NCBI RefSeq assembly: GCF_020149765.1
Contig: NZ_CP083809.1
Span: 2,542,001-2,606,000 of the forward strand
Length of the DNA stretch: 64,000 nt
Direction: 5' to 3'
From: Pantoea agglomerans
GTDB taxonomy: Bacteria; Pseudomonadota; Gammaproteobacteria; Enterobacterales; Enterobacteriaceae
The notes below the pieces were generated by a model that searched no databases, was not told the origin of the DNA, and was given only the letters and a program-made list of their open reading frames with translations. Made by a program: the position numbers and the translations under genes. Positions 35,341 to 45,467 of this stretch are shown here, piece by piece; position 1 is the stretch's first letter; every line of letters starts with the position of its first letter.

Positions 35341-35428
35341 TGGCGGAGGAAGAGAGATTCGAACTCTCGGATGGTTTCCCATCGGCGGTTTTCAAGACCG
35401 CTGCCTTAAGCCGCTCGGCCATCCCTCC
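35341..35428 (-). tRNA. serT: tRNA-Ser(UGA), copy 2 of a tandem pair
   Basis: An 88-nt class II tRNA with encoded GCCA end. The anticodon stem-loop is GCGGT-CTTGAAA-ACCGC (anticodon UGA), with a long variable arm. The acceptor is GGAGGGA, so position 7 forms an A-U pair, unlike the G-C pair in the upstream copy. Confidence 0.97.
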
Positions 35429-35495
35429 GGGGTGTTGCTTGTTGCTCTGGCAAAACAGCGTTGCCGTATTGCCGCTTCCTGCCTGAGCAGGAAAG

Positions 35496-35583
35496 TGGCG
35501 GAGGAGGAGAGATTCGAACTCTCGGATGGTTTCCCATCGGCGGTTTTCAAGACCGCTGCCTTAAGCCGCTCGGCCACCCCTCC
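35496..35583 (-). tRNA. serT: tRNA-Ser(UGA), copy 1 of a tandem pair
   Basis: An 88-nt class II tRNA, anticodon UGA, identical to the second copy except at the 7-66 acceptor pair (G-C instead of A-U). E. coli has a single serT next to yccA, as here. The two copies are 67 nt apart and probably form one precursor. Confidence 0.97.
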
Positions 35584-35802
35584 GCAATGAGGCGCACTAT
35601 AAACATCCCCCCGAAGGATGTAAAGCCTGTACGAATTCATTCGCCTGAAAAACAGCCAAAACGGCGTTATTCGTTGGCGAAATCGCCAATCCGCTCAGAG
35701 AAACAGCGATTTATCGCGTAAAGAAGGGTAAAACGCCTTTCGCGTTTTAACGTCGCTGCGTATTCTCAGCGCAAACCTCGTGTTCTGATAAAGGAGCGCA
35801 TT

Positions 35803-36459
35803 ATGGACAGAATTATTACCTCGTCCTCACGGACATCACTGCTCAGCACCCATAAGGTGCTGCGTAACACCTATTTCCTGCTCGGCCTGACGCTGGCCTT
35901 CTCCGCCGTGACCGCCACCGCCAGCACCCTGCTCGGCCTGCCCGGCCCGGGACTGATTTTAATGCTGGTCGGTTTCTACGGCCTGATGTTCCTTACTCAT
36001 AAGCTGGCGGACAGCCCGATGGGCATCCTGGCGGCCTTCGCCTTTACCGGCTTTCTTGGCTACTGCCTCGGCCCGATCCTCAGTTCGTTTTTAGCCGCAG
36101 GCATGGCTGACGTAATCGCGCTGGCGTTAGGCGGCACGGCGCTGGTCTTCTTCTGCTGTTCGGCCTATGTGCTGACCACCCGTCGCGATATGTCGTTCCT
36201 CGGCGGCATGATGATGGCTGGCTTTGTGGTGCTGCTGGTGGCGGTCGTCGCTAACCTGTTCCTGCAGCTGCCGGCGCTGCACCTGGCGATTAGCGCGCTG
36301 TTTATTCTCTTTTCCGCCGGTGCCATCCTGTGGGAAACCAGCAATATCATTCACGGCGGCGAGACCAACTATATTCGCGCCACCGTCAGCCTCTACGTCT
36401 CGCTCTACAATATCTTCCTGAGCCTGCTGAGCCTGCTGGGTTTTGCCCGCAACGACTAA
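35803..36459 (+). CDS. yccA: FtsH modulator YccA (BAX inhibitor-1 family)
   Basis: A 218-aa inner-membrane protein with seven hydrophobic helices. In E. coli YccA is a substrate and modulator of the FtsH protease and protects jammed Sec translocons. The N-terminal cytosolic stretch [20 protein letters not shown], needed in E. coli for FtsH recognition, is present. ATG 35803 follows AAAGGAG. Divergent from the tRNA-Ser pair; a terminator follows. Confidence 0.96.
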   Translation: MDRIITSSSRTSLLSTHKVLRNTYFLLGLTLAFSAVTATASTLLGLPGPGLILMLVGFYGLMFLTHKLADSPMGILAAFAFTGFLGYCLGPILSSFLAAGMADVIALALGGTALVFFCCSAYVLTTRRDMSFLGGMMMAGFVVLLVAVVANLFLQLPALHLAISALFILFSAGAILWETSNIIHGGETNYIRATVSLYVSLYNIFLSLLSLLGFARND

Positions 36460-36534
36460 CGCGCACGGAAGCAGGTAGCCGTAACAGAGAGCAACCTTGC
36501 CATCGCTTCAGGCTACCTCCCCTGCGCCTCCCTG

Positions 36535-36556
36535 ACCCCGCTTCGGCGGGGTTTTG
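36535..36556 (+). terminator. Intrinsic terminator of yccA
   Basis: ACCCCGC-TTCG-GCGGGGT followed by TTT, with an extra-stable UUCG loop. A TAGAAT -10 for tusE lies shortly downstream. Confidence 0.85.
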
Positions 36557-36614
36557 CTTTTTCTGACGGCGCAATTTGCTAGAATGCCGCCGGATAACGC
36601 AGTCAGGAGTAAAC

Positions 36615-36941
36615 GTGGAATTTAACGGTAAAATCATCGAGGTCGACGGCGAGGGCTATCTGAAACATCGCCACGACTGGAGCGAGGCGCTCGCAGAGCA
36701 GATCGCCCATCATGAAGGCATCGCCATGAGCGACGCACACTGGGAAGTGGTGCGTTTCGTCCGCGCTTTCTATCTGGAGTACAACACCTCGCCCGCCATT
36801 CGTATGCTGGTAAAGGCGATGGCGCAAAAATATGGCGAAGAGAAAGGCAACAGCCGTTACCTGTTCCGTCTCTTTCCAGATGGCCCGGCGAAACAGGCGA
36901 CCAAAATCGCCGGCCTGCCTAAACCGGCGAAGTGTCTCTAA
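36615..36941 (+). CDS. tusE: Sulfurtransferase TusE
   Basis: A 108-aa DsrC-family sulfur relay protein. It accepts sulfur from TusBCD and hands it to MnmA for 2-thiouridine in tRNA anticodons. The C-terminal tail [12 protein letters not shown] carries the conserved penultimate Cys. The start is GTG 36615 after CAGGAG; the open frame further upstream has no homologous residues. Its stop directly abuts the stop of the convergent yccX. Confidence 0.95.
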   Translation: MEFNGKIIEVDGEGYLKHRHDWSEALAEQIAHHEGIAMSDAHWEVVRFVRAFYLEYNTSPAIRMLVKAMAQKYGEEKGNSRYLFRLFPDGPAKQATKIAGLPKPAKCL

Positions 36942-37220
36942 TCAGCCCGTAGTGAAGCGGCGCGGCGGCTCAGCGGGTTGATGCGGCTCCATTAATACCC
37001 GATCGACGCGCGCGCCGCGCGGCCCGCCCGCCTTCAGCCAGTCGATAAGCGCATCGACTTTGTCCGGCTCACCCCAGGCGAGCACCTCGACGCTGCCGTC
37101 ATCCAGATTATGCGCGTAACCCAGCACGCCAAGCTGCGACGCCTGTGCCTGAGTGCTGTAGCGAAACCCAACGCCCTGCACCCTGCCGTGTACCCATATT
37201 TTAAAACAGGCCGATCTCAT
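36942..37220 (-). CDS. yccX: Acylphosphatase YccX
   Basis: 92 aa from ATG 37220, the E. coli length. It hydrolyses acyl phosphates. The signature [18 protein letters not shown] holds the catalytic Arg, and the Asn of [12 protein letters not shown] is also present. An in-frame ATG 13 codons upstream is less likely. Confidence 0.95.
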   Translation of the reverse strand: MRSACFKIWVHGRVQGVGFRYSTQAQASQLGVLGYAHNLDDGSVEVLAWGEPDKVDALIDWLKAGGPRGARVDRVLMEPHQPAEPPRRFTTG

Positions 37221-37305
37221 CGCTCTCTCCTGCCGCTGCGCGTTGCAATTTAACCTCATCCACCGGACAATGGCGCCTCATTTTTTCAGGTAAGCATAGC
37301 AAACT

Positions 37306-38496
37306 ATGACCGTTCGATTGATTCTCGCTAAGGGACGTGAAAAATCCCTGCTCCGCCGCCATCCGTGGGTGTTTTCCGGTGCCGTTGCGCGCCTTGAAGG
37401 TAAAGCGCAACTGGGTGAAACCGTTGATGTCTGCGACCATAACGGCAAATTTCTCGCACGCGCGGCCTGGTCGCCGCAGTCGCAAATTCGCGCCCGCGTC
37501 TGGAGCTGGCAGCAGGAGGAATCAATCGATATCGCCTTCTTCATAAGCCGTTTCGAGCAGGCGCGCCAGTGGCGCGACTGGCTGGCGCAGAGAGACGGCC
37601 TCGACAGCTATCGCCTGATCGCTGGCGAATCTGACGGGCTGCCGGGGGTGACCATCGATCGCTTCGGCAACTTCCTGGTGCTGCAGCTGCTCTCTGCCGG
37701 TGCCGAATATCAGCGCCCTGCCATCCTCTCCGCGCTGCAGCACTGTTTTCCGCAGTGCGCCATCTATGACCGTTCCGATGTGGCGGTGCGTAAAAAAGAG
37801 GGGCTGGAGCTGACGCAGGGTCCGGTAACCGGCGAAATACCGCCGCCGCTGCTGCCGATTACCGAACACGGCATGAAGCTGCTGGTCGATATCCAGGGCG
37901 GCCATAAAACCGGCTACTACCTTGACCAGCGCGACAGCCGTCTGGCAACGCGCCGCTACGCGCAGGATGCGCGCGTGCTTAACTGCTTCTCCTATACCGG
38001 CGGATTTGCCGTGTCGGCCCTGATGGGCGGCTGCCGGGAAGTGATCAGCGTCGACACCTCACAGGAGGCGCTCGACGTGGCGCGCCAGAACGTCGAGCTT
38101 AACCAGCTGGATCTGTCACGCGCGCAATTCGTACGCGATGACGTGTTCAAACTGCTGCGCCGCTACCGCGACGTCGGCGAGAAGTTCGATCTGATCATCA
38201 TGGATCCGCCCAAGTTCGTGGAGAACAAAAACCAGCTGGCGGGCGCCTGCCGCGGTTATAAAGATATTAATATGCTGGCGATGCAGCTGCTTAATCCGGG
38301 CGGCATTCTGATGACCTTCTCCTGTTCGGGACTGATGGCAACCGAGCTGTTCCAGAAGATTATCGCTGACGCCGCGCTGGATGCGGGCCGCGAAGCGCAG
38401 TTTATTGAGCAGTTCCGTCAGGCGGCCGATCACCCGGTTATTGCCAGCTACCCTGAGGGTCTTTACCTTAAAGGTTTTGCATGTCGTGTGGTGTGA
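37306..38496 (+). CDS. rlmI: 23S rRNA m5C1962 methyltransferase RlmI
   Basis: 396 aa, identical in length to E. coli RlmI. The PUA domain is at the N-terminus ([15 protein letters not shown]), then an EEHEE domain, and a C-terminal Rossmann methyltransferase with the SAM motif [19 protein letters not shown] and the catalytic segments MDPPKF and TFSCSG, where the Cys is expected to form the covalent link with the target C. The target is C1962 of 23S rRNA. Confidence 0.96.
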   Translation: MTVRLILAKGREKSLLRRHPWVFSGAVARLEGKAQLGETVDVCDHNGKFLARAAWSPQSQIRARVWSWQQEESIDIAFFISRFEQARQWRDWLAQRDGLDSYRLIAGESDGLPGVTIDRFGNFLVLQLLSAGAEYQRPAILSALQHCFPQCAIYDRSDVAVRKKEGLELTQGPVTGEIPPPLLPITEHGMKLLVDIQGGHKTGYYLDQRDSRLATRRYAQDARVLNCFSYTGGFAVSALMGGCREVISVDTSQEALDVARQNVELNQLDLSRAQFVRDDVFKLLRRYRDVGEKFDLIIMDPPKFVENKNQLAGACRGYKDINMLAMQLLNPGGILMTFSCSGLMATELFQKIIADAALDAGREAQFIEQFRQAADHPVIASYPEGLYLKGFACRVV

Positions 38497-38555
38497 CTTG
38501 AAAAAGCGCCTTCTGACGCCATATTGATCAGGAGGCAGTTTTTCTGGAGGTCACT

Positions 38556-38873
38556 ATGATTGCCACTAAATTTGGTATTGGTCAGCAGGTTCGGCACCGC
38601 CTTTCGGGCGTGCTGGGCGTAATAGTGGATGTCGATCCCGAGTATTCACTGGATACGCCGAAGCTGGACGAGGTGGGCGCAACTGAAACATTGCGTCGTG
38701 CGCCCTGGTATCATGTGGTAATGGAAGATGAAGAAGGCGATCAGGTTCATACCTATATCGCTGAGATTCAGCTTTCTGGTGAAACCAGTTCAGAGCATCC
38801 GGAACAGCCGGAGATGGACGAACTGGCCGCATCGATTCGTCAGCAGCTGCAGGCGCCGCGCCTGCGCCACTGA
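38556..38873 (+). CDS. hspQ: Heat-shock protein HspQ
   Basis: A 105-aa YccV/hemimethylated-DNA-binding-like small barrel protein. In relatives HspQ is a Lon protease specificity enhancer and promotes degradation of mutant DnaA. The typical opening is [27 protein letters not shown], followed by [16 protein letters not shown] 38556 follows CTGGAGG. Confidence 0.95.
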   Translation: MIATKFGIGQQVRHRLSGVLGVIVDVDPEYSLDTPKLDEVGATETLRRAPWYHVVMEDEEGDQVHTYIAEIQLSGETSSEHPEQPEMDELAASIRQQLQAPRLRH

Positions 38874-38905
38874 TCGCAGGCGGCAGTCACATGCCGCCTG
38901 TGACA

Positions 38906-39328
38906 TTATTGTTTCTGTCGCGTCACGCCCAGCCGCGGAATTTCCATTTTAGGACAGCGATCCATAATCACGGTCAGACCCGCATCCTGCGCCAGCACGG
39001 CGGCCTGCTCGTTGATTACCCCCAGCTGCAGCCAGAGAGTATCGGCGCCCGCCGCAATCGCTTCCTGCGCAACGCCCCACGCCGCTTCTGAATGACGAAA
39101 CACATCAACCATGTCGATTTTGCCCGGTACCTCTTGCAGCGTCGCGTAGGCTTTCTGGCCTAATAGCGTCTGGCCAGCCAGTTTCGGACTTACCGGAATC
39201 ACCTCGTATCCCTGATCCAGCAGATATTTCATCACGCCGTAGCTCGGTCGGTCTGGACGATCGCTGGCGCCTACCAGTGCGATGCGCTGAGTACGCGTCA
39301 GCACGTCGCGAATAGTTTGATCGTTCAT
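38906..39328 (-). CDS. yccU: CoA-binding domain protein YccU
   Basis: 140 aa. A Rossmann-type CoA-binding domain protein with the opening GASDRPDRPSYGVMKYLLDQGYEVIPV and the later WLQLGVINEQAA. Similar in length to E. coli YccU. Precise function unknown. Convergent to hspQ, divergent from yccT. Confidence 0.93.
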   Translation of the reverse strand: MNDQTIRDVLTRTQRIALVGASDRPDRPSYGVMKYLLDQGYEVIPVSPKLAGQTLLGQKAYATLQEVPGKIDMVDVFRHSEAAWGVAQEAIAAGADTLWLQLGVINEQAAVLAQDAGLTVIMDRCPKMEIPRLGVTRQKQ

Positions 39329-39501
39329 CTTTCTCTCCTTATTTCAGAGCATTAAATGTAGCGTCGCCTTTTTAGCGCGCCGCTCTCCAGAAAGCAGAAT
39401 TTTGCACTGGCGCACAAAAACTTATGTTCAAATGTAAATTTACTGCCATAATGTAAGAATTTGCTACACACAAAACTTTGCGCCCTCTATCTGGAGTCTA
39501 C

Positions 39502-40143
39502 ATGAAACTCTCTCTGGTCGTGACGGGGTTGACTGTTCTCCTCGTTTCGGCAACCTGTCAGGCCATCACGCTAAAGCTTGACCCGCAGATCGATCTGCTG
39601 GTGCTGGACGGGCGCAAAATTTCCGGCTCGCTGCTGAAAGGCGCCGACAGTCTTGAGCTGGAGCGCGGCCAGCATCAGTTTCTCTTTCGCGTCGAACAGC
39701 TGCGCGACGCACACAAAGACGCATCGCTGCGCTATCAGTCGGCGCCGATGATCGTTACCTTCAACGCCCAGGTCAAAACCATCACTATTCGCCTGCCCGC
39801 GCTGGACAACCGCCGCGAGCGCCACCACTTCGATCGCACGCTCAATTTCCAGCTGGTGGACGAGCACGGCAAAGAGATCGATATCCGGCGAGATCGCCTG
39901 CCCGTTTCCGCAGAGAGCGATATGGAAAAGGCGATGATACTCTACAACCGCAACGGCCAGGTCGCCTCCGTGCCCCATTTCGCCGCCGTGCGCGACGGCG
40001 CGGCAACGCGTCCCCCCGTCGAGGCGGAGTTCGTCTGGATAGATGAAGCGCAGTCGCCGGCGATTAAACGCTGGTTTCATCGCTTCGATCAGGCGACCCG
40101 TCAGCAATTTATGTCGCTGGTTAAATTGTTAAGGACAAGTTGA
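39502..40143 (+). CDS. yccT: UPF0319/DUF2057 periplasmic protein YccT
   Basis: 213 aa from ATG 39502 (MKLSLVVTGLTVLLVSATCQA), a clear Sec signal peptide. The mature domain has KLDPQIDLLVLDGRKISGSLLKGADSLELERGQHQFLFRVE. In E. coli YccT has been linked to inhibition of curli formation. The role here is inferred by homology only. Confidence 0.9.
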   Translation: MKLSLVVTGLTVLLVSATCQAITLKLDPQIDLLVLDGRKISGSLLKGADSLELERGQHQFLFRVEQLRDAHKDASLRYQSAPMIVTFNAQVKTITIRLPALDNRRERHHFDRTLNFQLVDEHGKEIDIRRDRLPVSAESDMEKAMILYNRNGQVASVPHFAAVRDGAATRPPVEAEFVWIDEAQSPAIKRWFHRFDQATRQQFMSLVKLLRTS

Positions 40144-40210
40144 TAGGCGGGAAAAACGCGGGGTAAACTCGTGCCATCTTCTCGGCACGTGACTCGACCA
40201 GGACGCCTTT

Positions 40211-40669
40211 ATGGAACAGACCACCCGCACGCTTGGCCTCAGCAAACATATCGCACTCGTTGCGCACGATCACTGCAAGGCCTCGCTGCTCGACTGGGTA
40301 AAGCAGAACCAGCCCATTCTTGAGCCCCATACCCTCTACGCCACCGGCACGACCGGCAATCTGATTAATCGCCATACCGGCCTGAATGTGAACGCGATGC
40401 TGAGCGGCCCGATGGGCGGCGATCAGCAGGTAGGCGCGCTGATCGCGGAAGGCAAAATCGACGTGCTGATCTTTTTCTGGGATCCGCTTAACGCGGTGCC
40501 GCACGATCCCGACGTTAAGGCGCTGCTGCGCCTCGCCACCGTCTGGAACATTCCGGTCGCCACCAACCGCGCCACGGCCAACTTTATTATTCAGTCGCCG
40601 CTGTTTGCGCAGCCGGTGGAGATCGCCATCCCCGACTATCAGCGCTATCTGCAGGATCGTCTGCGCTAA
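40211..40669 (+). CDS. mgsA: Methylglyoxal synthase
   Basis: 152 aa, nearly identical in pattern to E. coli MgsA. It converts dihydroxyacetone phosphate to methylglyoxal plus phosphate, a bypass that relieves sugar-phosphate stress. Conserved catalytic segments: [30 protein letters not shown] (active-site Asp) and [17 protein letters not shown] (His). Convergent to helD with abutting stops. Confidence 0.97.
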   Translation: MEQTTRTLGLSKHIALVAHDHCKASLLDWVKQNQPILEPHTLYATGTTGNLINRHTGLNVNAMLSGPMGGDQQVGALIAEGKIDVLIFFWDPLNAVPHDPDVKALLRLATVWNIPVATNRATANFIIQSPLFAQPVEIAIPDYQRYLQDRLR

Positions 40670-42724
40670 TCAGGCTTTACGCAGCAGCGGCACGCCGAGC
40701 TGGCGAAACACCTCGACAAAGGGCGATGGCTGTTCGCGATCGTAGAGCATCCACACCTGCTGGCGCGCGCGGGTTAACGCCACGTAGGCCAGACGCCGCT
40801 CCTCCGCATCCGGGAAATCTTCCGGCTGCGGCAGCAGTCCCTGCTCAATCACCGACTCACGCGCCGCGGCGGGAAACCCCTCTTTGCCCGCCTGTAGCCC
40901 CAGCAAAATAACGAAGTCCGCCTCCTGTCCTTTGCTGGCGTGAATGGTCATAAAGTCGAGATTGAGCTTTGGCCAGCGGGTTTTTGCTTTATCCAGCACA
41001 TCCGGGCGCAGATGGTGGTAGCGCGCCAGCAGCAGCACCCGTTCTTCAGGCCTGACATACCCGCTCAGCTTATTCAGCAGCGGCTCCAGCTGCTCCTGCG
41101 GCAGCAGCCCTGCTGCTTTTTTATTACCTTTGGTCAGGCTGTTGAGCGGCTTGCGCAGCTGGTGCGGATTCTGTTGCACAAAGCGGTTGGCGATATCGCC
41201 GATGCGATCGTTAAAGCGGTAGGTCGTATCCAGTACGCAGCGATCGCCGTCGCCGAAATAGTGATGGAAGGCGGTGGTCAAGGACATCTCCGCGCCGGTA
41301 AAGCGATAGATCGCCTGCCAGTCATCGCCTACGGCGAACAGCGTGGCGCGTTTGTTCTGCTGGCGCAGCGCCGCAAGCAAGGCGGCGCGCTGCGGCGAGA
41401 TATCCTGAAACTCATCAACCAGAATATGCTTCCACGGGCTGATAAAACGCCCTTTCTCCAGAATCGCCACGGCCTGCTGGATCAGCCCGGAGAAATCGAC
41501 CGCGCCCTCCTCTTTCAGCGCGCTCTTCCAGGCTTTCAGCATCGGCGCCATTAGCTTCACTCGCTTGCCGAACAGCTCGCGCACCTCTTCCGGCGCCTCG
41601 GCGATCATCGCCGCCTGCGCGCCGCCGTGCATACGCATCAGCCCCAGCCAGCGTTCAAGGCGCGACGCCAGCCGTTTCGCCAGCCGATCGTCCTGCCAGA
41701 AGTGCCCTTCGGGCAGCTCCCACTCCAGCTCGTCGCGCAGCCACTGACGCCAGCCGTTCGCCTGCGCTTTTTTCTCCTCGCACTGCTGACGCCAGATGTC
41801 AATCAGCAGCGCATGACGCGCCGCGACGTCGCTTTCCAGCTTGCTGATCACCGGCTGCTTATTGCTGCCTTCGCGGATAATATGCAGCGCCAGCGCGTGA
41901 AAAGTACGCGCCTGAATGTCGGCGACGCCCAGCCGTGACCGAATGCGATCGTTCATCTCTTCCGCCGCCTGACGACCAAATGCCAGCAGCAGAATCTGCT
42001 CGGGCGCAGCCAGCCTGCGCCGCAGCAGCCAGCCCGCCCGCGCCACCAGCACCGAGGTTTTACCGCTGCCTGCCCCGGCGAGCACCAGCACCGACTCTTC
42101 GCCGTTGACCACCGCTTCGCTCTGCGAGGCGTTGAGCGGCGAGGATTCCACCGTTGCAAAAAAGTCGCGATGGGCGCTGAGCATGCGCGCCGTCCAGTCG
42201 CGGTTGCGCTGACGCAGCGCCGCGTCGCCCTGCTCCAGCCAGCGCTGGCAGATCAGGTAAGGCTCGCGACAGTCGCTAAACTCCTCCAGGCGCGCCAGCG
42301 GCAGCGGCAGCGCGGCGAACTGTTTTTCGATGGTGGCGCGCAGCGCCTGCAGCTCGCTGCGTTTGATCCAGCGATCCTGTTCGCCGAAGCGGTCGATCTC
42401 CTGCTGAAGTTCACCTAACACCCCGGCGCAAATTGCGCTCATCTCGGCGCTCCACGCCTGCCAGGCCTGCAGCAGATAGTGATGGAAGCGCTGCGTCTCC
42501 TGCCATTCGGTGCCGTGCAGCCGCACCACCTTATCGTCAGGCAGCAAAAACTCCAGCTCGCCCCAGACCATGCCGCGCTTGCAGCTGATGCTGAGCAGCT
42601 CGTTGAAAGGAATCAGGTATTCGTGCCGATCGCCGCTTACTTCCACCCCAGCCGCCAGCAGGCGAACCCGGTTATAGGGATGCTGGGCAAGCCGTTTGCC
42701 CATCGATGTCGCTTTGAGTTCCAT
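40670..42724 (-). CDS. helD: DNA helicase IV
   Basis: 684 aa from ATG 42724 (MELKATSMGKRLAQHPYNRV), the E. coli length. A UvrD/Rep-type SF1 3'-5' helicase acting in recombination. Walker A is LVLAGAGSGKTSVLVARA (about 215-232), Walker B is LVDEFQDIS, and the C-terminal motifs TIHASKGQEADFVI and AYVALTRARQQVW are intact. Divergent from yccF. Confidence 0.97.
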   Translation of the reverse strand: MELKATSMGKRLAQHPYNRVRLLAAGVEVSGDRHEYLIPFNELLSISCKRGMVWGELEFLLPDDKVVRLHGTEWQETQRFHHYLLQAWQAWSAEMSAICAGVLGELQQEIDRFGEQDRWIKRSELQALRATIEKQFAALPLPLARLEEFSDCREPYLICQRWLEQGDAALRQRNRDWTARMLSAHRDFFATVESSPLNASQSEAVVNGEESVLVLAGAGSGKTSVLVARAGWLLRRRLAAPEQILLLAFGRQAAEEMNDRIRSRLGVADIQARTFHALALHIIREGSNKQPVISKLESDVAARHALLIDIWRQQCEEKKAQANGWRQWLRDELEWELPEGHFWQDDRLAKRLASRLERWLGLMRMHGGAQAAMIAEAPEEVRELFGKRVKLMAPMLKAWKSALKEEGAVDFSGLIQQAVAILEKGRFISPWKHILVDEFQDISPQRAALLAALRQQNKRATLFAVGDDWQAIYRFTGAEMSLTTAFHHYFGDGDRCVLDTTYRFNDRIGDIANRFVQQNPHQLRKPLNSLTKGNKKAAGLLPQEQLEPLLNKLSGYVRPEERVLLLARYHHLRPDVLDKAKTRWPKLNLDFMTIHASKGQEADFVILLGLQAGKEGFPAAARESVIEQGLLPQPEDFPDAEERRLAYVALTRARQQVWMLYDREQPSPFVEVFRQLGVPLLRKA

Positions 42725-42848
42725 ATCCACACCGTCGAACCTGGGAAAAGAATATCGGGAGTTTACCTGTCAGACTCTTGGCGCTCCAGCCTTAAAACAG
42801 GCTAAACTTGGCGGCACATCTTGCGGAAAGCAAAAGGAAAAAAACGCC

Positions 42849-43292
42849 ATGCGCACAGTGTTGAACATTCTCAATTTTATCCTCGGCGGGTTTATCACCA
42901 CCCTTTGCTGGCTGTTTGCCACGCTGGTGAGTATCGTCCTGATCTTCACTCTGCCGCTGACCCGCTCCTGCTGGGAGATCACCAAACTCTCGCTGGTGCC
43001 TTACGGCAACGAGGCGGTGCACGTGGACGTGCTGCGCCCGGAGAGCAAAAGCGCACTGCTGAATACCGGCGGTACCTTTCTCAATATCTTCTGGCTGATC
43101 TTCTTCGGCTGGTGGCTCTGCCTGACCCATATCTCTACCGGCATCGTACAGTGCATCAGCATCATCGGCATTCCGGTGGGCCTCGCCAATTTTAAAATCG
43201 CCGCTATCGCGCTCTGGCCGGTCGGTCGCCGCGTGGTCTCGGTTGAAGAAGCGCGCGCCGCGCGCGACGCCAACGCCCGTCGGCGCTACTGA
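42849..43292 (+). CDS. yccF: Inner-membrane protein YccF
   Basis: 147 aa, ATG 42849. Two YccF domains, each a hydrophobic hairpin (GGFITTLCWLFATLVSIVLIF and IFFGWWLCLTHISTGIVQCI). Function unknown. It lies 9 nt before yccS, forming the conserved yccF-yccS operon. Confidence 0.94.
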   Translation: MRTVLNILNFILGGFITTLCWLFATLVSIVLIFTLPLTRSCWEITKLSLVPYGNEAVHVDVLRPESKSALLNTGGTFLNIFWLIFFGWWLCLTHISTGIVQCISIIGIPVGLANFKIAAIALWPVGRRVVSVEEARAARDANARRRY

Positions 43293-43301
43293 GGCAACGA
43301 T

Positions 43302-45467
43302 ATGATGTCGAAAGCCTTGCCGGGCTGGCGCAACTATCTCTTTAACAGCAGCTGGCGCTATCTGTTTCGCATCTTTCTGGCGCTGACCGGCTGCGCGGCG
43401 GTGCCCTGGTGGCTGCATCAGATCGACTGGACCATCCCGCTGACGCTCGGCGTGGTGGCCGCGGCGCTGGCCGATCTCGACGACCGCCTCAGCGGCCGGC
43501 TGCGCAATCTGCTGATTACCCTGCTCTGCTTTTGTATCGCATCGGTCTCGGTAGAGCTGCTGTTTCCCCATCCGCTGGCGTTTATGGCCGGGCTCGCCCT
43601 CTCCACCTGGGGGTTTATTCTGCTGGGCGCGCTCGGCCAGCGCTACGCCACTATCGCCTTTGGCGCGCTGCTGATCGCCGTTTACACCATGCTGGGCATC
43701 GGGCTGTTTTCCCAGTGGTATATGCAGCCTATCCTGCTGCTGGTCGGCGCGCTCTGGTACAACATGCTGACGCTGCTCGGCCATCTGATGTTCCCGGTAC
43801 GGCCGGTGCAGGAACAGCTGGCGGGCAGCTATGCGCAGCTGGCGCAATATCTTGAAGCCAAAGCGAATCTGTTCGATCCCGACGGCGACGCCCAGGATGA
43901 CGTCACGCTTATTCGCACCGCGATGGTTAACAGTCAGCTGGTGGCGCAGCTGAATCTGACCAAAAGCACGCTGCAGAGCCGCCTGCGCGGCGATCGCGGA
44001 TCGCGCAGCACCCGTCGCAGTCTGCATTACTACTTTGTGGCGCAGGATATCCACGAGCGCGCCAGCTCTTCCCACCTGCAGTATCATCTGCTGCGCGACG
44101 ACTGGCGCTACAACGAGATCCTGTTCCGTTTTCAGCGGCTGCTGAATATGCAGGCGCAGGCGTGTCGCCAGCTGTCGCAGTGCATCCTGCTGCGTGAGCG
44201 CTGGGAGCACGACGCTCGCTTTGAGCGCGCCTTCGAGCGCCTGCAGACCGCGCTGGAGCGCCTGCAGCAAAACGAGCCGGACGCGCCCCATCTGCGCCCG
44301 CTGTTCTGGCTGTTGCGCAATTTGCGCGCCATCGACGCGCAGCTGGGATCGATAGAGTCTGAGCAGTCTTTAGCCAGCGAAAATCTGGCGGGCGATAACC
44401 GGCTGTCGCGCGAAGGGCTGAGCGGCTGGAGCGATATTCGCCTGCGCCTCAGCCGTCATATGACACCCGCTTCCGCGCTCTTCCGTCACGCGGTGCGCAT
44501 GACCGTGGTGCTCTGCATCGGCTACGCCTTTATCCAGATTACCGGTCTCGATCGCGGCTACTGGATCCTGCTCACCAGCCTGTTTGTCTGCCAGCCTAAC
44601 TATAACGCCACGCGGCGCAGGCTGGCGCTGCGTATCGGCGGCACCCTGGCGGGTATCGCCATCGGTCTGCCAGTGCTGTGGCTGGTGCCCTCGACCGAAG
44701 GGCAGCTGGTGCTGATTGTGGTCAGCGGGGTGCTGTTTTTCGCCTTTCGCCAGGTGCAGTACGCGCAGGCGACGCTGTTTATCACCCTGCTGGTGCTGCT
44801 CTGCTTTAACCTGCTGGGCGAAGGCTTCGAGGTGGCGCTGCCGCGCATTGTGGACACGCTGCTGGGATGTGCGCTCGCCTGGCTGGCGGTGGCCTTTATC
44901 TGGCCTGACTGGCGTTTTCGTCAGCTGCCTGCGGTGGCGGCGCGCACCCTGAACGCCAACTGCCGCTATCTGGACGCCATTATGGAGCAGTATCATCAGG
45001 GTAAGGATAATCGTCTCGCCTATCGCATCGCGCGACGCGACGCCCATAACGCCGATGCGGAGCTGGCCTCCGTGGTCTCCAATATGAGCGGGGAGTCGCG
45101 GACGCAGCAGAAACATAAAGAGTCCGCTTTCCAGCTGCTCTGCCTTAACCACTCTTTTCTGAGCTATATCTCTGCCCTCGGCGCGCACCGCGATAAGCTG
45201 ACTGACGGCGCGCTGCTGACGCTGCTCGACGATACGGTCTGCTATGTCGAAGATGTGCTGCAAACCGAGGTGGTGAGCGACGCTGAAGCGGAAACGATGC
45301 AGAGCGCGCTAACGCAGCGCATCAGCGATATGGCCGCTAATCAGGAGACGCGCGCGCCGCTGGTGTTGCAGCAGTTGGGCTTACTGGTAGCCCTGCTGCC
45401 GGAAATCGCCCGTCTGAGCCGGACGCTGGCGCAGCCTCAGGAGAGGCCACCTTTTAAAGCCTCCTGA
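43302..45467 (+). CDS. yccS: FUSC-family inner-membrane protein YccS
   Basis: A 721-aa YccS/YhfK-type protein with two hydrophobic blocks (about residues 25-165 and 400-530), each of about six helices, separated by cytosolic helical domains. Relatives (AaeB, fusaric-acid resistance) are aromatic-acid exporters, but YccS itself is uncharacterised. Its 3' end overlaps the convergent sxy gene by 31 nt. Confidence 0.93.
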   Translation: MMSKALPGWRNYLFNSSWRYLFRIFLALTGCAAVPWWLHQIDWTIPLTLGVVAAALADLDDRLSGRLRNLLITLLCFCIASVSVELLFPHPLAFMAGLALSTWGFILLGALGQRYATIAFGALLIAVYTMLGIGLFSQWYMQPILLLVGALWYNMLTLLGHLMFPVRPVQEQLAGSYAQLAQYLEAKANLFDPDGDAQDDVTLIRTAMVNSQLVAQLNLTKSTLQSRLRGDRGSRSTRRSLHYYFVAQDIHERASSSHLQYHLLRDDWRYNEILFRFQRLLNMQAQACRQLSQCILLRERWEHDARFERAFERLQTALERLQQNEPDAPHLRPLFWLLRNLRAIDAQLGSIESEQSLASENLAGDNRLSREGLSGWSDIRLRLSRHMTPASALFRHAVRMTVVLCIGYAFIQITGLDRGYWILLTSLFVCQPNYNATRRRLALRIGGTLAGIAIGLPVLWLVPSTEGQLVLIVVSGVLFFAFRQVQYAQATLFITLLVLLCFNLLGEGFEVALPRIVDTLLGCALAWLAVAFIWPDWRFRQLPAVAARTLNANCRYLDAIMEQYHQGKDNRLAYRIARRDAHNADAELASVVSNMSGESRTQQKHKESAFQLLCLNHSFLSYISALGAHRDKLTDGALLTLLDDTVCYVEDVLQTEVVSDAEAETMQSALTQRISDMAANQETRAPLVLQQLGLLVALLPEIARLSRTLAQPQERPPFKAS

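Noticed and set aside
35341..35583. Direct repeat of 88 bp suggesting a CRISPR or mobile element
   Set aside because: The repeats are two tRNA-Ser genes; only two copies, no spacers or cas genes.
42792..44291. 499-codon minus-strand ORF
   Set aside because: Antisense of yccF and yccS, both conserved; low-complexity shadow frame.
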